Shown here: piece by piece, positions 55,382-64,000 of the stretch
Layout of the letters: every line of letters starts with the position of its first letter
Numbering within the stretch: the first letter of the stretch is position 1
Assembly (NCBI RefSeq): GCF_001571385.1
Contig: NZ_BCNW01000001.1
Coordinates: 496,001 to 560,000 of the forward strand
Length of the DNA: 64,000 nucleotides
DNA from: Methanofollis ethanolicus
GTDB taxonomy: Archaea > Halobacteriota > Methanomicrobia > Methanomicrobiales > Methanofollaceae
Direction of reading: 5' to 3'
Translations under genes and position numbers: made by a program
Notes under the pieces: model-generated
Told to the model about the DNA's origin: nothing
Seen by the model: the letters and a program-made list of their open reading frames with translations, nothing else
The model's database searches: none

Positions 55382-56581
55382 TTACCTGTTCCCCCACGTC
55401 TCCAGCGCCTTCGCCAGTTCGTAGTGGTCCTTCGCGTACTCCTCCGCCGAGACGCCGGCCATGAAGGCGTCGACCGCCTGGCGCATCGCCCTCGCCCCGG
55501 CTTCGGTGCCGTCAGGGTGGCCGTGGATGCCGCCGCCGGCCTGGAGGACGATGTTCGTGCCCAGGTTCTTCAACTCAGCCGCCACCTTGCCGGGGTGGAG
55601 GCCGCCGCTCGTCACCGGGAAGGTCGGCTTCAGGCCGAAGTACGGGTCTGTCAGGGCGGCGTTGTCCCCCTTCAGTTCGGAGACGTCGTGGCTCATCTTC
55701 CCGGAGACCGTGCCCGTGTGGAGCTGGTCGCCGCCGAGCATCCGGACGATCCGTGCGATCGGCCGCATCGCGATCCCGTGCTCGGGGTTCCGCGTGATCG
55801 CACCGTGCATCGTCCGATGAACGTGGACCGGCACCTTCACCGACGACGCCTCGCCCAGGGCCTGGAGCGCGGTGAAACCGCAGGTGATCACGTCGATCAT
55901 CACCATGTTCGCCCCGAGGTCGATCGCGTGCTCGGCCCTCTCCACGATCTCGTCGGCACGGGCGGAGATGTTCACCGCGTACAGGACCTGCCGTCCGGTC
56001 TCGCTCTTCGCATCGTCCAGGCGTGCCATCACCGCCTGGAGACGCTCGTCCATCGGGCAGAATGTCTGGTCTGTCAGGGTCTCGTCGTCCTTGATCAGGT
56101 CAACCCCGCCGATAGCCGCGTGGTAGGCGACCTCGGCCGTGTCCTTCGGGGTCAGGCCCACCTTCGGCTTGATGATCGTGCCGACATGGGGGCGGTCCGT
56201 CGTCCCGATCAACCGCCGCACCCCTTCCATCCCGAACTTCGGGCCCCTGAAGGGCACGAGTTCGTCCGGGAAGTCGACGTCCAGGAGGCGGACCGCCTCC
56301 AGGCGTCCGAGGCCGAAGAGGTTCCCGGCCACGACGGAGAGGTACTGCGGGATGTTCCCGGCCTCGAAGATCTCGGCCGGGTAGCGCACCCGCGTCACAT
56401 ACCCGCTGCCGTGCGCCTCCACCGAGAGCACCTCGCCGTCCAGACGGCGGACATACTCGGTCGTCGTCGTGATGTCGGTCCAGGTGCCGGTCGTCTCCTC
56501 TTCGACGATCGCCTGCGCCGCCGCTTCGGGCGTCGTGTCGGCCCGCGGGCGGAAATAATAGGTTGCCGTAACGTCTGTCAT
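55382..56581 (-). CDS. rbcL: Ribulose-1,5-bisphosphate carboxylase, archaeal type III
   Basis: 399 residues from ATG 56581 (AGGAGTGAAAAG before it). Catalytic GTIIKPKVGL (Lys about 138-140), the carbamylated Lys in GVDLIKDDE (about 164), and the phosphate-binding GGLHPGK and QAGGGIHGHPDG. With R15P isomerase (next cluster member) it feeds AMP-derived ribose bisphosphate into 3-phosphoglycerate, the archaeal AMP pathway, not a Calvin cycle. AMP phosphorylase is not in the window. Confidence 0.92.
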   Translation of the reverse strand: MTDVTATYYFRPRADTTPEAAAQAIVEEETTGTWTDITTTTEYVRRLDGEVLSVEAHGSGYVTRVRYPAEIFEAGNIPQYLSVVAGNLFGLGRLEAVRLLDVDFPDELVPFRGPKFGMEGVRRLIGTTDRPHVGTIIKPKVGLTPKDTAEVAYHAAIGGVDLIKDDETLTDQTFCPMDERLQAVMARLDDAKSETGRQVLYAVNISARADEIVERAEHAIDLGANMVMIDVITCGFTALQALGEASSVKVPVHVHRTMHGAITRNPEHGIAMRPIARIVRMLGGDQLHTGTVSGKMSHDVSELKGDNAALTDPYFGLKPTFPVTSGGLHPGKVAAELKNLGTNIVLQAGGGIHGHPDGTEAGARAMRQAVDAFMAGVSAEEYAKDHYELAKALETWGNR

Positions 56582-56689
56582 CTTTTCACTCCTGGTTTCT
56601 GTAGAATCGCTCATAAAACGAAGTTTCAAGCGGTTCTTTGAAAACCACTTCTTGCGTATTCATGATAATTCCTTTTCTGGAGTACCTGC

Positions 56690-56900
56690 GCCGGGGGACT
56701 ACACCCCCGGACTTCGAAGGTCTTCGACCGTCTCGAGTTCGCTCCTCTCACACCCCGCTCAGGATTGGGGTGGGATGGAATATCCCCGTCAGGACCTCCT
56801 GTTCGTTCTTCCCCCGTTCTATCCTAATGTCGGGGGTCCGGGGGCAACGAGAAGGTCGAAGACCTTCGATGTAGTCCCCCGGTACCTCTAAGGGGAAGGC
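56690..56900. repeat. Intergenic hairpin repeat copy R10
   Basis: First hairpin CGCCGGGGGACTACACCCCC (about 56690), second GGGGGTCCGGGGGC...GTAGTCCCCCGG (about 56832-56880) with a loop insertion AACGAGAAGGTCGAAGACCT. The middle matches the reverse complement of R2. The gap 56582-56982 has no gene. Confidence 0.7.
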
Positions 56901-56982
56901 GGCGGTTTCGCGCTTCCCCTCATGGAATCGGGTGATCAATCAGCAGATCTATACTGTTCACTCCTGTTTTATCTCGTCCCTC

Positions 56983-57921
56983 TCAAAATGCCTTCTGGAA
57001 CTCGGTAAGATCCCAGCCCAGATAGTCCCTGATGATGCAATAGGCCATCTGCGGCGGGATCGCCCCCATTTCCGTCACGATCAGGTCTACGTACTTCGCC
57101 GGCGTCACGTCGAAGGCCGGATTCCGCACCCGGACGTTGGGGAGAGACGCCGCGACCGCCGGGTCGAGCACCTCCGCTATGTCCCTCTCCTCGATCGCGA
57201 TCCTCTCCCCGAGAATTGTGCGGGGTGCGAACTTGTACGTCTCCGCGGCCACCACAAGATTCGTCCGCGCCTCGTGGGCCGCGAGGGCGATCTGGGCCGT
57301 GCCGATCTTGTTCACCACCGCCCCGTTCACCGTGACCGCGTCGGCCCCGGTGACGACCAGGTCGACGTCGTTGATGAAAGACCTGACCGCCGAGTCCACG
57401 ATGAAGTTCGTCTTTATCCCGGCATCGTTCAGCGTCCGGATCGTGAGGAGACCCTGGTTCCGCGGCCGCACCTCGGTGGCGAAGACCTCGATCTCCTTCC
57501 CCTCCCGGTGGGCGGCGAGGATGCAGGCGAGCGCCGCCTCCGAGTTACAGTGGGTGAGGACCACGTCGCCGTCCGCGATGTGGCGGGCGCCGATCTCCCC
57601 GATCCTCTCGACCGCGTGTTCGGATGCGAGGACGAAAGAGTCCGCCGCGTCTGTCAACCCGTCCCGCGCTTCGCGCACCGTCGTCGCCCCGTCCATCCCC
57701 CTCATCACAAACCTCACCGCGTTTGGCAGGGAGACCGCCGTCGGTCTCGTCGAGACGAGCGTCTCCGCCGCCCTCCCCATCTCCCGCCTGAAGAGGTCGA
57801 TGTCGTCCGTCTCCACGCGCCCGGCACGGTCCTTCAGGGCCTCGGCCGCCGCCCTCGCGATCCGGCCCGCACCCCTGATCTCCATGGACCGGATTTTTTC
57901 TGCGGTCTGATTCAGCAACAT
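56983..57921 (-). CDS. Ribose-1,5-bisphosphate isomerase
   Basis: 312 residues. An eIF2B-like fold with HCNSEAALACILAAH, EVFATEVRPRNQG, DLVVTGADAVTVNGAVVNKIGT (in parts) and APRTILGERI, typical of archaeal R15P isomerases. It converts ribose-1,5-bisphosphate to ribulose-1,5-bisphosphate, the RuBisCO substrate encoded just downstream. Divergent from the HAD gene across a perfect inverted repeat. Confidence 0.88.
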   Translation of the reverse strand: MLLNQTAEKIRSMEIRGAGRIARAAAEALKDRAGRVETDDIDLFRREMGRAAETLVSTRPTAVSLPNAVRFVMRGMDGATTVREARDGLTDAADSFVLASEHAVERIGEIGARHIADGDVVLTHCNSEAALACILAAHREGKEIEVFATEVRPRNQGLLTIRTLNDAGIKTNFIVDSAVRSFINDVDLVVTGADAVTVNGAVVNKIGTAQIALAAHEARTNLVVAAETYKFAPRTILGERIAIEERDIAEVLDPAVAASLPNVRVRNPAFDVTPAKYVDLIVTEMGAIPPQMAYCIIRDYLGWDLTEFQKAF

Positions 57922-57927
57922 ACTTTA

Positions 57928-57949
57928 ATGGAGTAGATGAATACTCCAT
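57928..57949. promoter_or_regulatory. Perfect 8-base inverted repeat between divergent genes
   Basis: ATGGAGTA, six bases, TACTCCAT. It starts 7 bp from the isomerase ATG and 27 bp from the HAD ATG, over or beside the expected promoter elements (TTAAAGTA on the minus strand). A dimeric regulator could control both genes. Confidence 0.5.
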
Positions 57950-57975
57950 CACATAAGCATTACCGGTGAGTATCC

Positions 57976-58803
57976 ATGACCGTTGCAGTAGTATTCGACA
58001 GTGCGGGCACACTTTTGCGGAGTTACCGGACAGCGCGGGACGTCGTCACCGGCGAACTCCTCCCCGACGTCGAGACGACGGTGCTCACCTGCCTCGACCG
58101 GTCGCGGGTGCTCATCGCCCTCAACGCCCACTCGCGGGACGTCATCGCGGCGTCGCCCGACCAACTCCTCTCCGCCTATCTCTGCGACAGGAACGTCGGC
58201 TTCGGTGTCTCCTGCCTCCGCCAGGTCGTCCCGCAGGAACACCTCGCCCGCATCCTGTACCAGGACGACACCGCTCAGGTCGAGGACCTCCAGACATGCA
58301 TCAGGGACGTCTGGAGGATCCTGAAGGAGGAGTCCCTCGTCGTGATGGACTCGGGCGCCATCCTCAACCTCTCCAGACCCGGCATCGAGTTCACCGTGAC
58401 CGCGGGGGGCCGACCCTTCGAGGGGGCGAAGGAGACGATGGCCGACCTCCACGCGATGGGCGTCGCCACCTACATCGCCTCCGGTGACAGGGCTGCCAAA
58501 CTCGAAAAGATCGCCGACCACCTGGGCATCCCGCGTGACCAGGTCCACGGCATCGCCACGCCCTCGATCAAGGCCCAGATCGTCGCCGACCTGAAAGCTT
58601 GCTACGACACCGTCGTCATGGTGGGCGACGGCATCAACGACCTCCAGGCCTTCGAGAAGGCCGATGTCGCCATCCTTTCCGAGCAACAGTCGCGGCAGAA
58701 ACCGAAAAAACTCTGCGATGCGGCCGACTTCATCATCGGTAACGTGAGCGATGTCGTGCCCATTGTCAGGGACCTCTGCGGGGACGGAATTGTCTCGATA
58801 TAA
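57976..58803 (+). CDS. HAD-superfamily protein related to P-type ATPase domains
   Basis: 275 residues. Motif I FDSAGTL keeps the nucleophile Asp (about residue 8) but has Ala where most HAD phosphatases have the acid Asp. Motif IV VGDGINDLQAFEKADVAI is the P-type ATPase-like form, and ASGDR (motif II) is present. No membrane helices. It precedes the MCR activation genes in the same direction by 54 nt, so a role in that pathway (for example metal or phosphate handling) is possible but unproven. Confidence 0.75.
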   Translation: MTVAVVFDSAGTLLRSYRTARDVVTGELLPDVETTVLTCLDRSRVLIALNAHSRDVIAASPDQLLSAYLCDRNVGFGVSCLRQVVPQEHLARILYQDDTAQVEDLQTCIRDVWRILKEESLVVMDSGAILNLSRPGIEFTVTAGGRPFEGAKETMADLHAMGVATYIASGDRAAKLEKIADHLGIPRDQVHGIATPSIKAQIVADLKACYDTVVMVGDGINDLQAFEKADVAILSEQQSRQKPKKLCDAADFIIGNVSDVVPIVRDLCGDGIVSI

Positions 58804-58857
58804 AGGATAATATGATCTGACCTCTACAGTACCCCTGAGGAATCAAAGGAGTAAGGT

Positions 58858-60468
58858 ATGACCGCATTGATCACAATCGAGAACCTCTGCATGGATTTCA
58901 ACGGCAAGAGGGCCCTCAACAATATCAATTTCGAGGTTGGGGAGGGTGAGATCGTCGGCATCATCGGCAGGAGCGGCGCCGGCAAGACGGTCCTCCTCCA
59001 CCTGGTCCGGGGGGTCGACCAACCACCGACGAGTGGAAAGGTGGTCTACCATGTCGCCGCCTGCGACGGCTGCGACTGGGTGGACGTGCCTGGTGCCGCG
59101 GGGAAGACCTGCCCGAAGTGCGGCCATACTCTCCAGGCCGTCGACGTCGACCTCTGGAACCCGGCCGAAGAGCCGATGAAGCGCCGGGTCATGGCCAGGT
59201 CCGCGATCATGTTCCAGCGGACCTTCGCCCTGTACGGGAACGACCGTGTCATCGAGAACGTCCTCCACGCCCTCGAGGACATCGGGTACCCCTCGACGAA
59301 GGCGGTCACCCGGGCGGCCGACCTCCTGGACGAGGTCCGCCTCTCCCACAGGATGATGCACATCGCCCGCGACCTCTCTGGCGGCGAGAAGCAGCGCGTT
59401 GTCCTGGCCCGGCAACTGGCAAAGGAGCCCTGTCTCCTCTTCGCCGACGAACCGACCGGCACCCTCGACCCGGGTACTGCGACCCTGGTCCACGAGATGC
59501 TCAAGGCCGCCGCGGAGACGAACGACATGGGCATGATGGTCACCTCCCACTTCTCCCAGGTGATCGAGGACGTCGCTGACCGTGCGATCATGCTGAAGGA
59601 CGGCGAGATCGACCTGATCGGTTCGCCGGAAGAGGTGATCCACCACTTCATGGAGGGCTACACCGATACCGAGGTCTACGAGAGGGCAGAACTCGGTGCA
59701 GATGTCCTCCAGGCGCGCGACGTGATCAAGAGGTACCTCTCCGTGGACAGGGGCATGGTCAAGGCGGTCGACGGCGTCTCTTTCGAGGTGAAGGAGAAGG
59801 AGATCTTCGGGATCATCGGGAAGAGCGGCGCCGGCAAGACGACTCTCTCCCGCATGATCTCCGGGATCATCGAACCGACGAGCGGCGAGATGAACATCAG
59901 GATCGGCGACGAGTGGGTGGACATGACCAAGCCCGGCATCGAGTACCGTGGCCGTGCGAAGGGCTATATCGGCCTCCTCCACCAGGAGTACGACCTCTAC
60001 CCGCACCGTTCCGTCCTCGACAACCTCACCGACGCGATCGGCCTCGAGTTCCCGAAGGAACTGGCGATCAGGAAAGCGGTCATCACCCTGAAGATGGCGG
60101 GTTTCTCCGAGGAGAAGAGCCGCGAGATCCTCAACCGCAAACCGAGCGAACTCTCCGAAGGCGAGAAGCACCGGGTCGCCCTTGCGCAGGTGCTCATCAG
60201 GGAGCCGCGGCTCGTGATCCTGGACGAACCGACGGGTACGATGGACCCGATCACGAAGATCGACGTGAAGCACTCGATCATGCACGCCCGCGAGCAGATG
60301 GACGAGACCTTTATCGTCGTCTCCCATGACATGGCATTCGTGCGCGACATCTGCGACCGGATCGCCCTGATGCGGGGCGGGAAGATCATCGCCCTTGGCG
60401 AACCGAAAGAGGTCCTCGCCAGGTTGACCGACGAAGAACGCGAGATCATGGGGAAGGCCCAGGACTAG
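58858..60468 (+). CDS. atwA: Methyl-coenzyme M reductase activation component A2
   Basis: 536 residues, two ABC ATPase domains in one chain. First: GRSGAGKTV, LSGGEKQRVV and LFADEPTGTLD; between its motifs is a zinc-finger-like insertion CDGCDW...CPKCGH (about 62-88). Second: GKSGAGKTTL, LSEGEKHRVA, VILDEPTGTMD. This is the ATP-driven protein needed to reduce the Ni of MCR to its active state. The promoter is probably upstream of the HAD gene. Confidence 0.93.
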   Translation: MTALITIENLCMDFNGKRALNNINFEVGEGEIVGIIGRSGAGKTVLLHLVRGVDQPPTSGKVVYHVAACDGCDWVDVPGAAGKTCPKCGHTLQAVDVDLWNPAEEPMKRRVMARSAIMFQRTFALYGNDRVIENVLHALEDIGYPSTKAVTRAADLLDEVRLSHRMMHIARDLSGGEKQRVVLARQLAKEPCLLFADEPTGTLDPGTATLVHEMLKAAAETNDMGMMVTSHFSQVIEDVADRAIMLKDGEIDLIGSPEEVIHHFMEGYTDTEVYERAELGADVLQARDVIKRYLSVDRGMVKAVDGVSFEVKEKEIFGIIGKSGAGKTTLSRMISGIIEPTSGEMNIRIGDEWVDMTKPGIEYRGRAKGYIGLLHQEYDLYPHRSVLDNLTDAIGLEFPKELAIRKAVITLKMAGFSEEKSREILNRKPSELSEGEKHRVALAQVLIREPRLVILDEPTGTMDPITKIDVKHSIMHAREQMDETFIVVSHDMAFVRDICDRIALMRGGKIIALGEPKEVLARLTDEEREIMGKAQD

Positions 60469-60476
60469 GTGGAGTC

Positions 60477-62006
60477 ATGCACGTCCTCCTTGACGGGAAA
60501 CCTGTGGAGGCCGGTGCCGGGGCGACTCTCGGCGACCTCCTCCCCGACCTGGACGGGTCGTATGTCGTGGCGGTGATCCGCCCGCAGGCGATGGAGGCGG
60601 CGCAGACCGGACATATCCGCCTTGTGACCACGGCGGGCGAGGTCGTGATCGAGACCACACCTCTCTTTTCGACGTATTTTGGCAACGAAACCATCCCCGA
60701 CACTCTCACCCTCCGCTGGAGCGACCGGTACGCCGCCGCGTTCGGGCCCTTCCCCTCGGGCGTCTCGCCCGACAGGAGGCCGCACCGGTATGGCCGCGGC
60801 GACGTCGTTCTCGGGTGTGCGGGCTATGACCCGGCACGCTCCGTCCTGCTCTTCGCCCGCGCCGACCACCGCGCCGACTTCGGCGCCGGCGCGGACGGCG
60901 GGGTCGTCGGAACGATCGTCAGCGGCCGGGGCGTCATCGACCGCTGGACGGCGGGCGACGCGGTCACCGCGGTCGAGAGGGTCGTCTCCTGGGCCGACAG
61001 GTCCACGTCGTTCACGACCGCCGACCCGGCGACGCCCCTCGAAGAGGGGTGCGAGGTCGTCACCCGCGTCGAGGTGACGGCCGAGGGCTACGGCGGCGAC
61101 ATTGTCGGGACGAAGACTGCGAGGAGCGTCGAGCACCTCCTCCTCTCCCTGGAGGACGGGTTCTTCTCGGTCGGCAGGGCGGCCTCCACTTTCATCAGGG
61201 ACGAGTCCATGGTCCCGATGGACGTCTCGATGGACCTCAAAAAGCCGCGGCGAGAGGGCGCGGTCACGGTCAGGGCGGCAGGAGGGTCCCGCGGCGGGAT
61301 CTATATCTACCGCGAGGAGATCCCGAGCCACCCGGCACACACTCTCGTCGGGCATGTCGCCCACGGCATCGAGGTCGTGAAACTTGCGGAGAGCGGGCAG
61401 CGCTTCAGGGTCTCTGTCGACCCGCCCAGGTTCGACCTGGTGGGCCTCCCCCTCTCCGGGGCGCAGGCGATCGCGGAGGAGAGGGGCATCGGGGTCGAAC
61501 TGAAGGGCGAGGGCGACGACCTCATCGTCGTCGGCCAGGCGCCGGGCACGACCCTCGAAGCCCTTGCGAAGGGGTCGGTCGTCCTCTCCGTCCTCCCGGC
61601 GGAGAAGGTCGTCGGCATCACTCTCGACGACGCCCACGCCCCGGCCACCTGCGACATCTTCAGGCGAGCGACCGGCCTCAAGACCCATGCGGTCGGGTCG
61701 ATGCCTGTCCTCTTCACCTTCGAGGACGTCACCCTCTTCCAGCCGAAGATCAAGAAGAGCGTCAACATCCTCCCTGAGAATGTCCCGAAAGACCACGTGC
61801 CCGCGGCCTCCCTCGCGATGACGAACGAGTCGCGCCGCGGCGCCGGCATGGTCGGCGTCCGGGCGACCGACAACTCCGAGTTCGGCCCGACGTCGGAACC
61901 CTTCGAGAGCACGAACCTCATCGGCACGGTGCTCGACCTGGAGAAGGTCGCCCGCTTCAAGGAAGGGGAGACCGTCTATGTGCGGGAGGTGAAGCGCCGT
62001 GGCTGA
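60477..62006 (+). CDS. Methanogenesis marker protein 3
   Basis: 509 residues, matching the length of methanogenesis marker 3. Segments such as VVLGCAGYDPARSVLLFARADHRADFGAGADGG (in parts), GGIYIYREEIPSH and LPENVPKDHVPAASLAMTNE (in parts) fit the marker family. Recent structural work reports several marker proteins together with component A2 in the MCR activation complex; its exact part is not asserted here. GGAGTC before the ATG; overlaps marker 6 by 8 nt. Confidence 0.88.
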   Translation: MHVLLDGKPVEAGAGATLGDLLPDLDGSYVVAVIRPQAMEAAQTGHIRLVTTAGEVVIETTPLFSTYFGNETIPDTLTLRWSDRYAAAFGPFPSGVSPDRRPHRYGRGDVVLGCAGYDPARSVLLFARADHRADFGAGADGGVVGTIVSGRGVIDRWTAGDAVTAVERVVSWADRSTSFTTADPATPLEEGCEVVTRVEVTAEGYGGDIVGTKTARSVEHLLLSLEDGFFSVGRAASTFIRDESMVPMDVSMDLKKPRREGAVTVRAAGGSRGGIYIYREEIPSHPAHTLVGHVAHGIEVVKLAESGQRFRVSVDPPRFDLVGLPLSGAQAIAEERGIGVELKGEGDDLIVVGQAPGTTLEALAKGSVVLSVLPAEKVVGITLDDAHAPATCDIFRRATGLKTHAVGSMPVLFTFEDVTLFQPKIKKSVNILPENVPKDHVPAASLAMTNESRRGAGMVGVRATDNSEFGPTSEPFESTNLIGTVLDLEKVARFKEGETVYVREVKRRG

Positions 62007-62439
62007 GTATGTCCCGAAATATGTCGGCACCGTGACGAAGTACGTCTTCGTCGAGTCGCCCCTCCTCACTCCGAAGGACCTTGCTGTCAGGGCCTACGAG
62101 ATCTCGGGCGGCGTCATGATCAAGGAGACCTGTTTCGGCCTCCAGGTGACAGGCACGCCCGACGAGGTCGAGGCCCTGGTGGCGAAGGTCAGGGAGTTCG
62201 ACCCGTCCCACATCTTCGTGAAGGACCGGGGCTTTCCCCCCGGCGACGAACGCCGCTGCCGGGCGAACCTCGGCGGGGCGAGGCCCGGCTACCTCGGCCA
62301 CGAGTTCGAGATGAAGAAGGTCCGGTACATCTCGAAGGGCCTGGAGGCGGCCGCGGCGACGGTCCCGCCCCTGCCTGAAAAACCGAAACCCCTGGACGCA
62401 CGGAGACTGAAAGAAATGATGGACGCAGAGGAGCCGTAA
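61999..62439 (+). CDS. Methanogenesis marker protein 6
   Basis: 146 residues from GTG 61999, inside the end of marker 3. Contains [21 protein letters not shown] and [20 protein letters not shown] (in parts). The C-terminus is a Pro-rich tail with [13 protein letters not shown]. Unknown activity; conserved in methanogens and related anaerobic methane oxidisers. Confidence 0.88.
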   Translation: MAEYVPKYVGTVTKYVFVESPLLTPKDLAVRAYEISGGVMIKETCFGLQVTGTPDEVEALVAKVREFDPSHIFVKDRGFPPGDERRCRANLGGARPGYLGHEFEMKKVRYISKGLEAAAATVPPLPEKPKPLDARRLKEMMDAEEP

Positions 62440-62442
62440 AAA

Positions 62443-62895
62443 ATGGCGAAGGTATTTATTTATCCGGCGACGAGCCTCATCCTCTCAGATATGGTCGCCA
62501 GGTTCGGGCACGAACCTCTCGGATCGGCGATCGGCATACGCGAACGTATCCAGACTCCGGGCTTCGAGAGCCCGCCCCTCCAGATCACCCCCGAGGAACC
62601 GAAGAAGGGGCTGAAATGGGCGGCTGTCGAGGTGCCGTCAGGGGTCAGGGGGAGGATGGCCGTGTACGGCCCCCTGATCGAGGCGGCAGAGGCCGCGGTC
62701 ATCGTCAGGGACCCGGAGTTCGCCTTCGGGTGCATGGGGTGCGCCCGGACGAACGAACTGATCCTCTTCCACCTGCGGAACAAGGGTTTCCCTGTCCTCG
62801 AACTCGATTATCCCACTTCGGACAACGAGGGCGTCGCCTTCGTCGCCGCGATCAGGGAGTTCCTTGGCGGTCTTCCGAAGGAGGGATCGCCATGA
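62443..62895 (+). CDS. Methanogenesis marker protein 5
   Basis: 150 residues. Begins [21 protein letters not shown], then [17 protein letters not shown] with a Cys pair and [16 protein letters not shown]. Follows marker 6 by 3 nt and overlaps marker 15 by 4 nt (ATGA), so the genes are translationally coupled. Confidence 0.88.
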   Translation: MAKVFIYPATSLILSDMVARFGHEPLGSAIGIRERIQTPGFESPPLQITPEEPKKGLKWAAVEVPSGVRGRMAVYGPLIEAAEAAVIVRDPEFAFGCMGCARTNELILFHLRNKGFPVLELDYPTSDNEGVAFVAAIREFLGGLPKEGSP

Positions 62896-64000
62896 CTGAG
62901 AAGGTGCGGATCGCGCAACTCTCCTGCGGGCCCGAGTACTCGGGCGTCCAGAAGGAGATCAACGATGCCGCGGCGATGGTCGACGCCGAGGTCTTCTTCC
63001 CCGACATCATGCTCGACGACGTGCGGGAGGGCTTCGAGAGCTTCGGCCTCGACGTCAGGAGTCCTGACCTGAAACTTGCGATCGGGCGGGCGAAGGCCCT
63101 CGTCGACGGGAAGATCGACGCCGACGCCGTCTTCATCGCCACCTGCTTCAGGTGTGCCGAGGCGGCGATCGTGAGAAACGAACTCCGCCGGTACATCCAC
63201 GAGAACTCCAGCCTCCCGGTCGTCTCGTACTCCTTCACCGAGAGGACGACCGCGGGCACCCTCCTCACCAGGATGGAGGCCCTGACCACCATCGCCCGGC
63301 GTCGCGCCCTCCTTGCCCGGGAGGAGCAGGAAGGGATCACCATGGGCATCGACTCGGGTTCGTCGACGACGAAGGCGGTGGTCATGAAGGACAACGAGAT
63401 CGTCGGCACCGGGTGGCTCCCGACGACGGAGGTGCTGAAGAGCGCCGAAGGGGTTGTCGACCTCGCCCTGGCCGAGGCCGGCCTCGCCTTGAACGACATC
63501 CAGGCGATCGGGACGACCGGGTACGGTCGGTACCTCGTCGGCAAACACTTCAATGCGCAGCTCGTCCAGGAGGAACTGACCGTCAACTCGAAGGGTGCGG
63601 TCTACCTTGCCGACAGGCAGCACGGCCCCGCGACGGTCATCGACATCGGCGGCATGGACAACAAGGCGATCACGGTCCAGGACGGGATACCCGGCATGTT
63701 CACGATGGGCGGGATCTGCGCCGGGGCGAGCGGTCGGTTCCTGGAGATGACCGCGAAGCGTCTCGGCATCGACATCACCGAACTCGGCCCCCTCGCGATG
63801 AAGGGGATGGGCGATAAGGTGCCGATGAACTCGTACTGTATCGTCTTCGGGACGCAGAGCCTGGTGAACGCCCTTGCCGAGGGGAGCGCCCGCGAGGACG
63901 TCGCCGCGGCGGCCTGCCACTCGGTGGCCGAGCAGGTCTTCGAGCAGCAGCTCCAGGAGGTGGACATCAAGGAGCCGGTGATCATGGTCGGCGGCACCTC
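62892..64000 (+). CDS. Methanogenesis marker protein 15 (3' end outside window)
   Basis: 369 codons to the window edge. An N-terminal domain of about 140 residues is followed by an ASKHA/2-hydroxyglutaryl-CoA dehydratase activator-type ATPase: [51 protein letters not shown] with the Fe-S Cys, and [14 protein letters not shown]. By homology it couples ATP hydrolysis to low-potential electron transfer, consistent with MCR activation. Confidence 0.9.
   Translation, partial: MTEKVRIAQLSCGPEYSGVQKEINDAAAMVDAEVFFPDIMLDDVREGFESFGLDVRSPDLKLAIGRAKALVDGKIDADAVFIATCFRCAEAAIVRNELRRYIHENSSLPVVSYSFTERTTAGTLLTRMEALTTIARRRALLAREEQEGITMGIDSGSSTTKAVVMKDNEIVGTGWLPTTEVLKSAEGVVDLALAEAGLALNDIQAIGTTGYGRYLVGKHFNAQLVQEELTVNSKGAVYLADRQHGPATVIDIGGMDNKAITVQDGIPGMFTMGGICAGASGRFLEMTAKRLGIDITELGPLAMKGMGDKVPMNSYCIVFGTQSLVNALAEGSAREDVAAAACHSVAEQVFEQQLQEVDIKEPVIMVGGT

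Noticed and set aside
11826-56900. CRISPR array or tandem repeats
   Set aside because: The GC-rich repeats are dispersed singly or in pairs with no regular spacers, and no cas gene is present.

Overview
The window comes from a methanogenic archaeon, most likely of the order Methanomicrobiales (a Methanofollis-like genome is my best guess from gene content; this is an inference). The evidence is a methyl-coenzyme M reductase activation operon (component A2 plus methanogenesis marker proteins 3, 6, 5 and 15), CofD for coenzyme F420, the archaeal mevalonate variant (aconitase-X type phosphomevalonate dehydratase, UbiD-type decarboxylase, UbiX), a Cdc48 ATPase, RadB, archaeal RuBisCO with ribose-1,5-bisphosphate isomerase, and archaeal BRE/TATA promoters. 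The backbone is GC-rich, with a few AT-rich islands.

Layout. 1-9.6 kb: minus-strand genes for envelope proteins (bactofilin-like protein, lipoproteins, small membrane proteins), several preceded by the same promoter/upstream motif, then two alpha/beta hydrolases and a FilR1-type regulator. 9.8-11.7 kb: an AT-rich island with a radical SAM protein and a three-Cys-motif partner (TcmP) protein. 12-18.4 kb: isoprenoid cluster, HD phosphohydrolase, cofD, metallo-beta-lactamase protein. 18.4-22.9 kb: cation diffusion facilitator, arsenate-reductase-like phosphatase, two cysteine-rich zinc-binding proteins, redox disulfide protein, and a broken divergent permease/arsR pair. 23-30.5 kb: transglutaminase-like protein, lipoprotein, iron-type alcohol dehydrogenase, a PAS sensor that reads in frame into aspartyl-tRNA synthetase, and a core methionine synthase. 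31.4-38.1 kb: degenerate KaiC-like protein, acyl-CoA synthetase, Cdc48, larC, radB.

38.3-48.9 kb is an accessory region: small membrane and lipoproteins, a MNT/HEPN toxin-antitoxin pair, two damaged IS605-type tnpB elements whose right ends face each other and enclose one acetyltransferase gene, pseudogene debris of an amino-acid permease and an ABC-2 permease, an HxlR regulator, tandem DUF2115 proteins and a PNPOx-like protein. 49-55 kb: ABC-2 exporter, dapF, a condensation-type acyltransferase, a Yip1-like membrane protein. 55.4-57.9 kb: RuBisCO and R15P isomerase of the AMP salvage pathway. 58-64 kb: HAD protein, component A2 and methanogenesis markers, running off the right edge.

Intergenic spaces repeatedly carry a GC-rich paired-hairpin element (about ten copies, some with small secondary palindromes in their loops). 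The observations I consider most unusual are the shared promoter/operator of the envelope genes, the TcmP/radical SAM island, the acetyltransferase enclosed by two TnpB right ends, the hairpin repeat family, and the deletion that joined the truncated arsR and permease genes.
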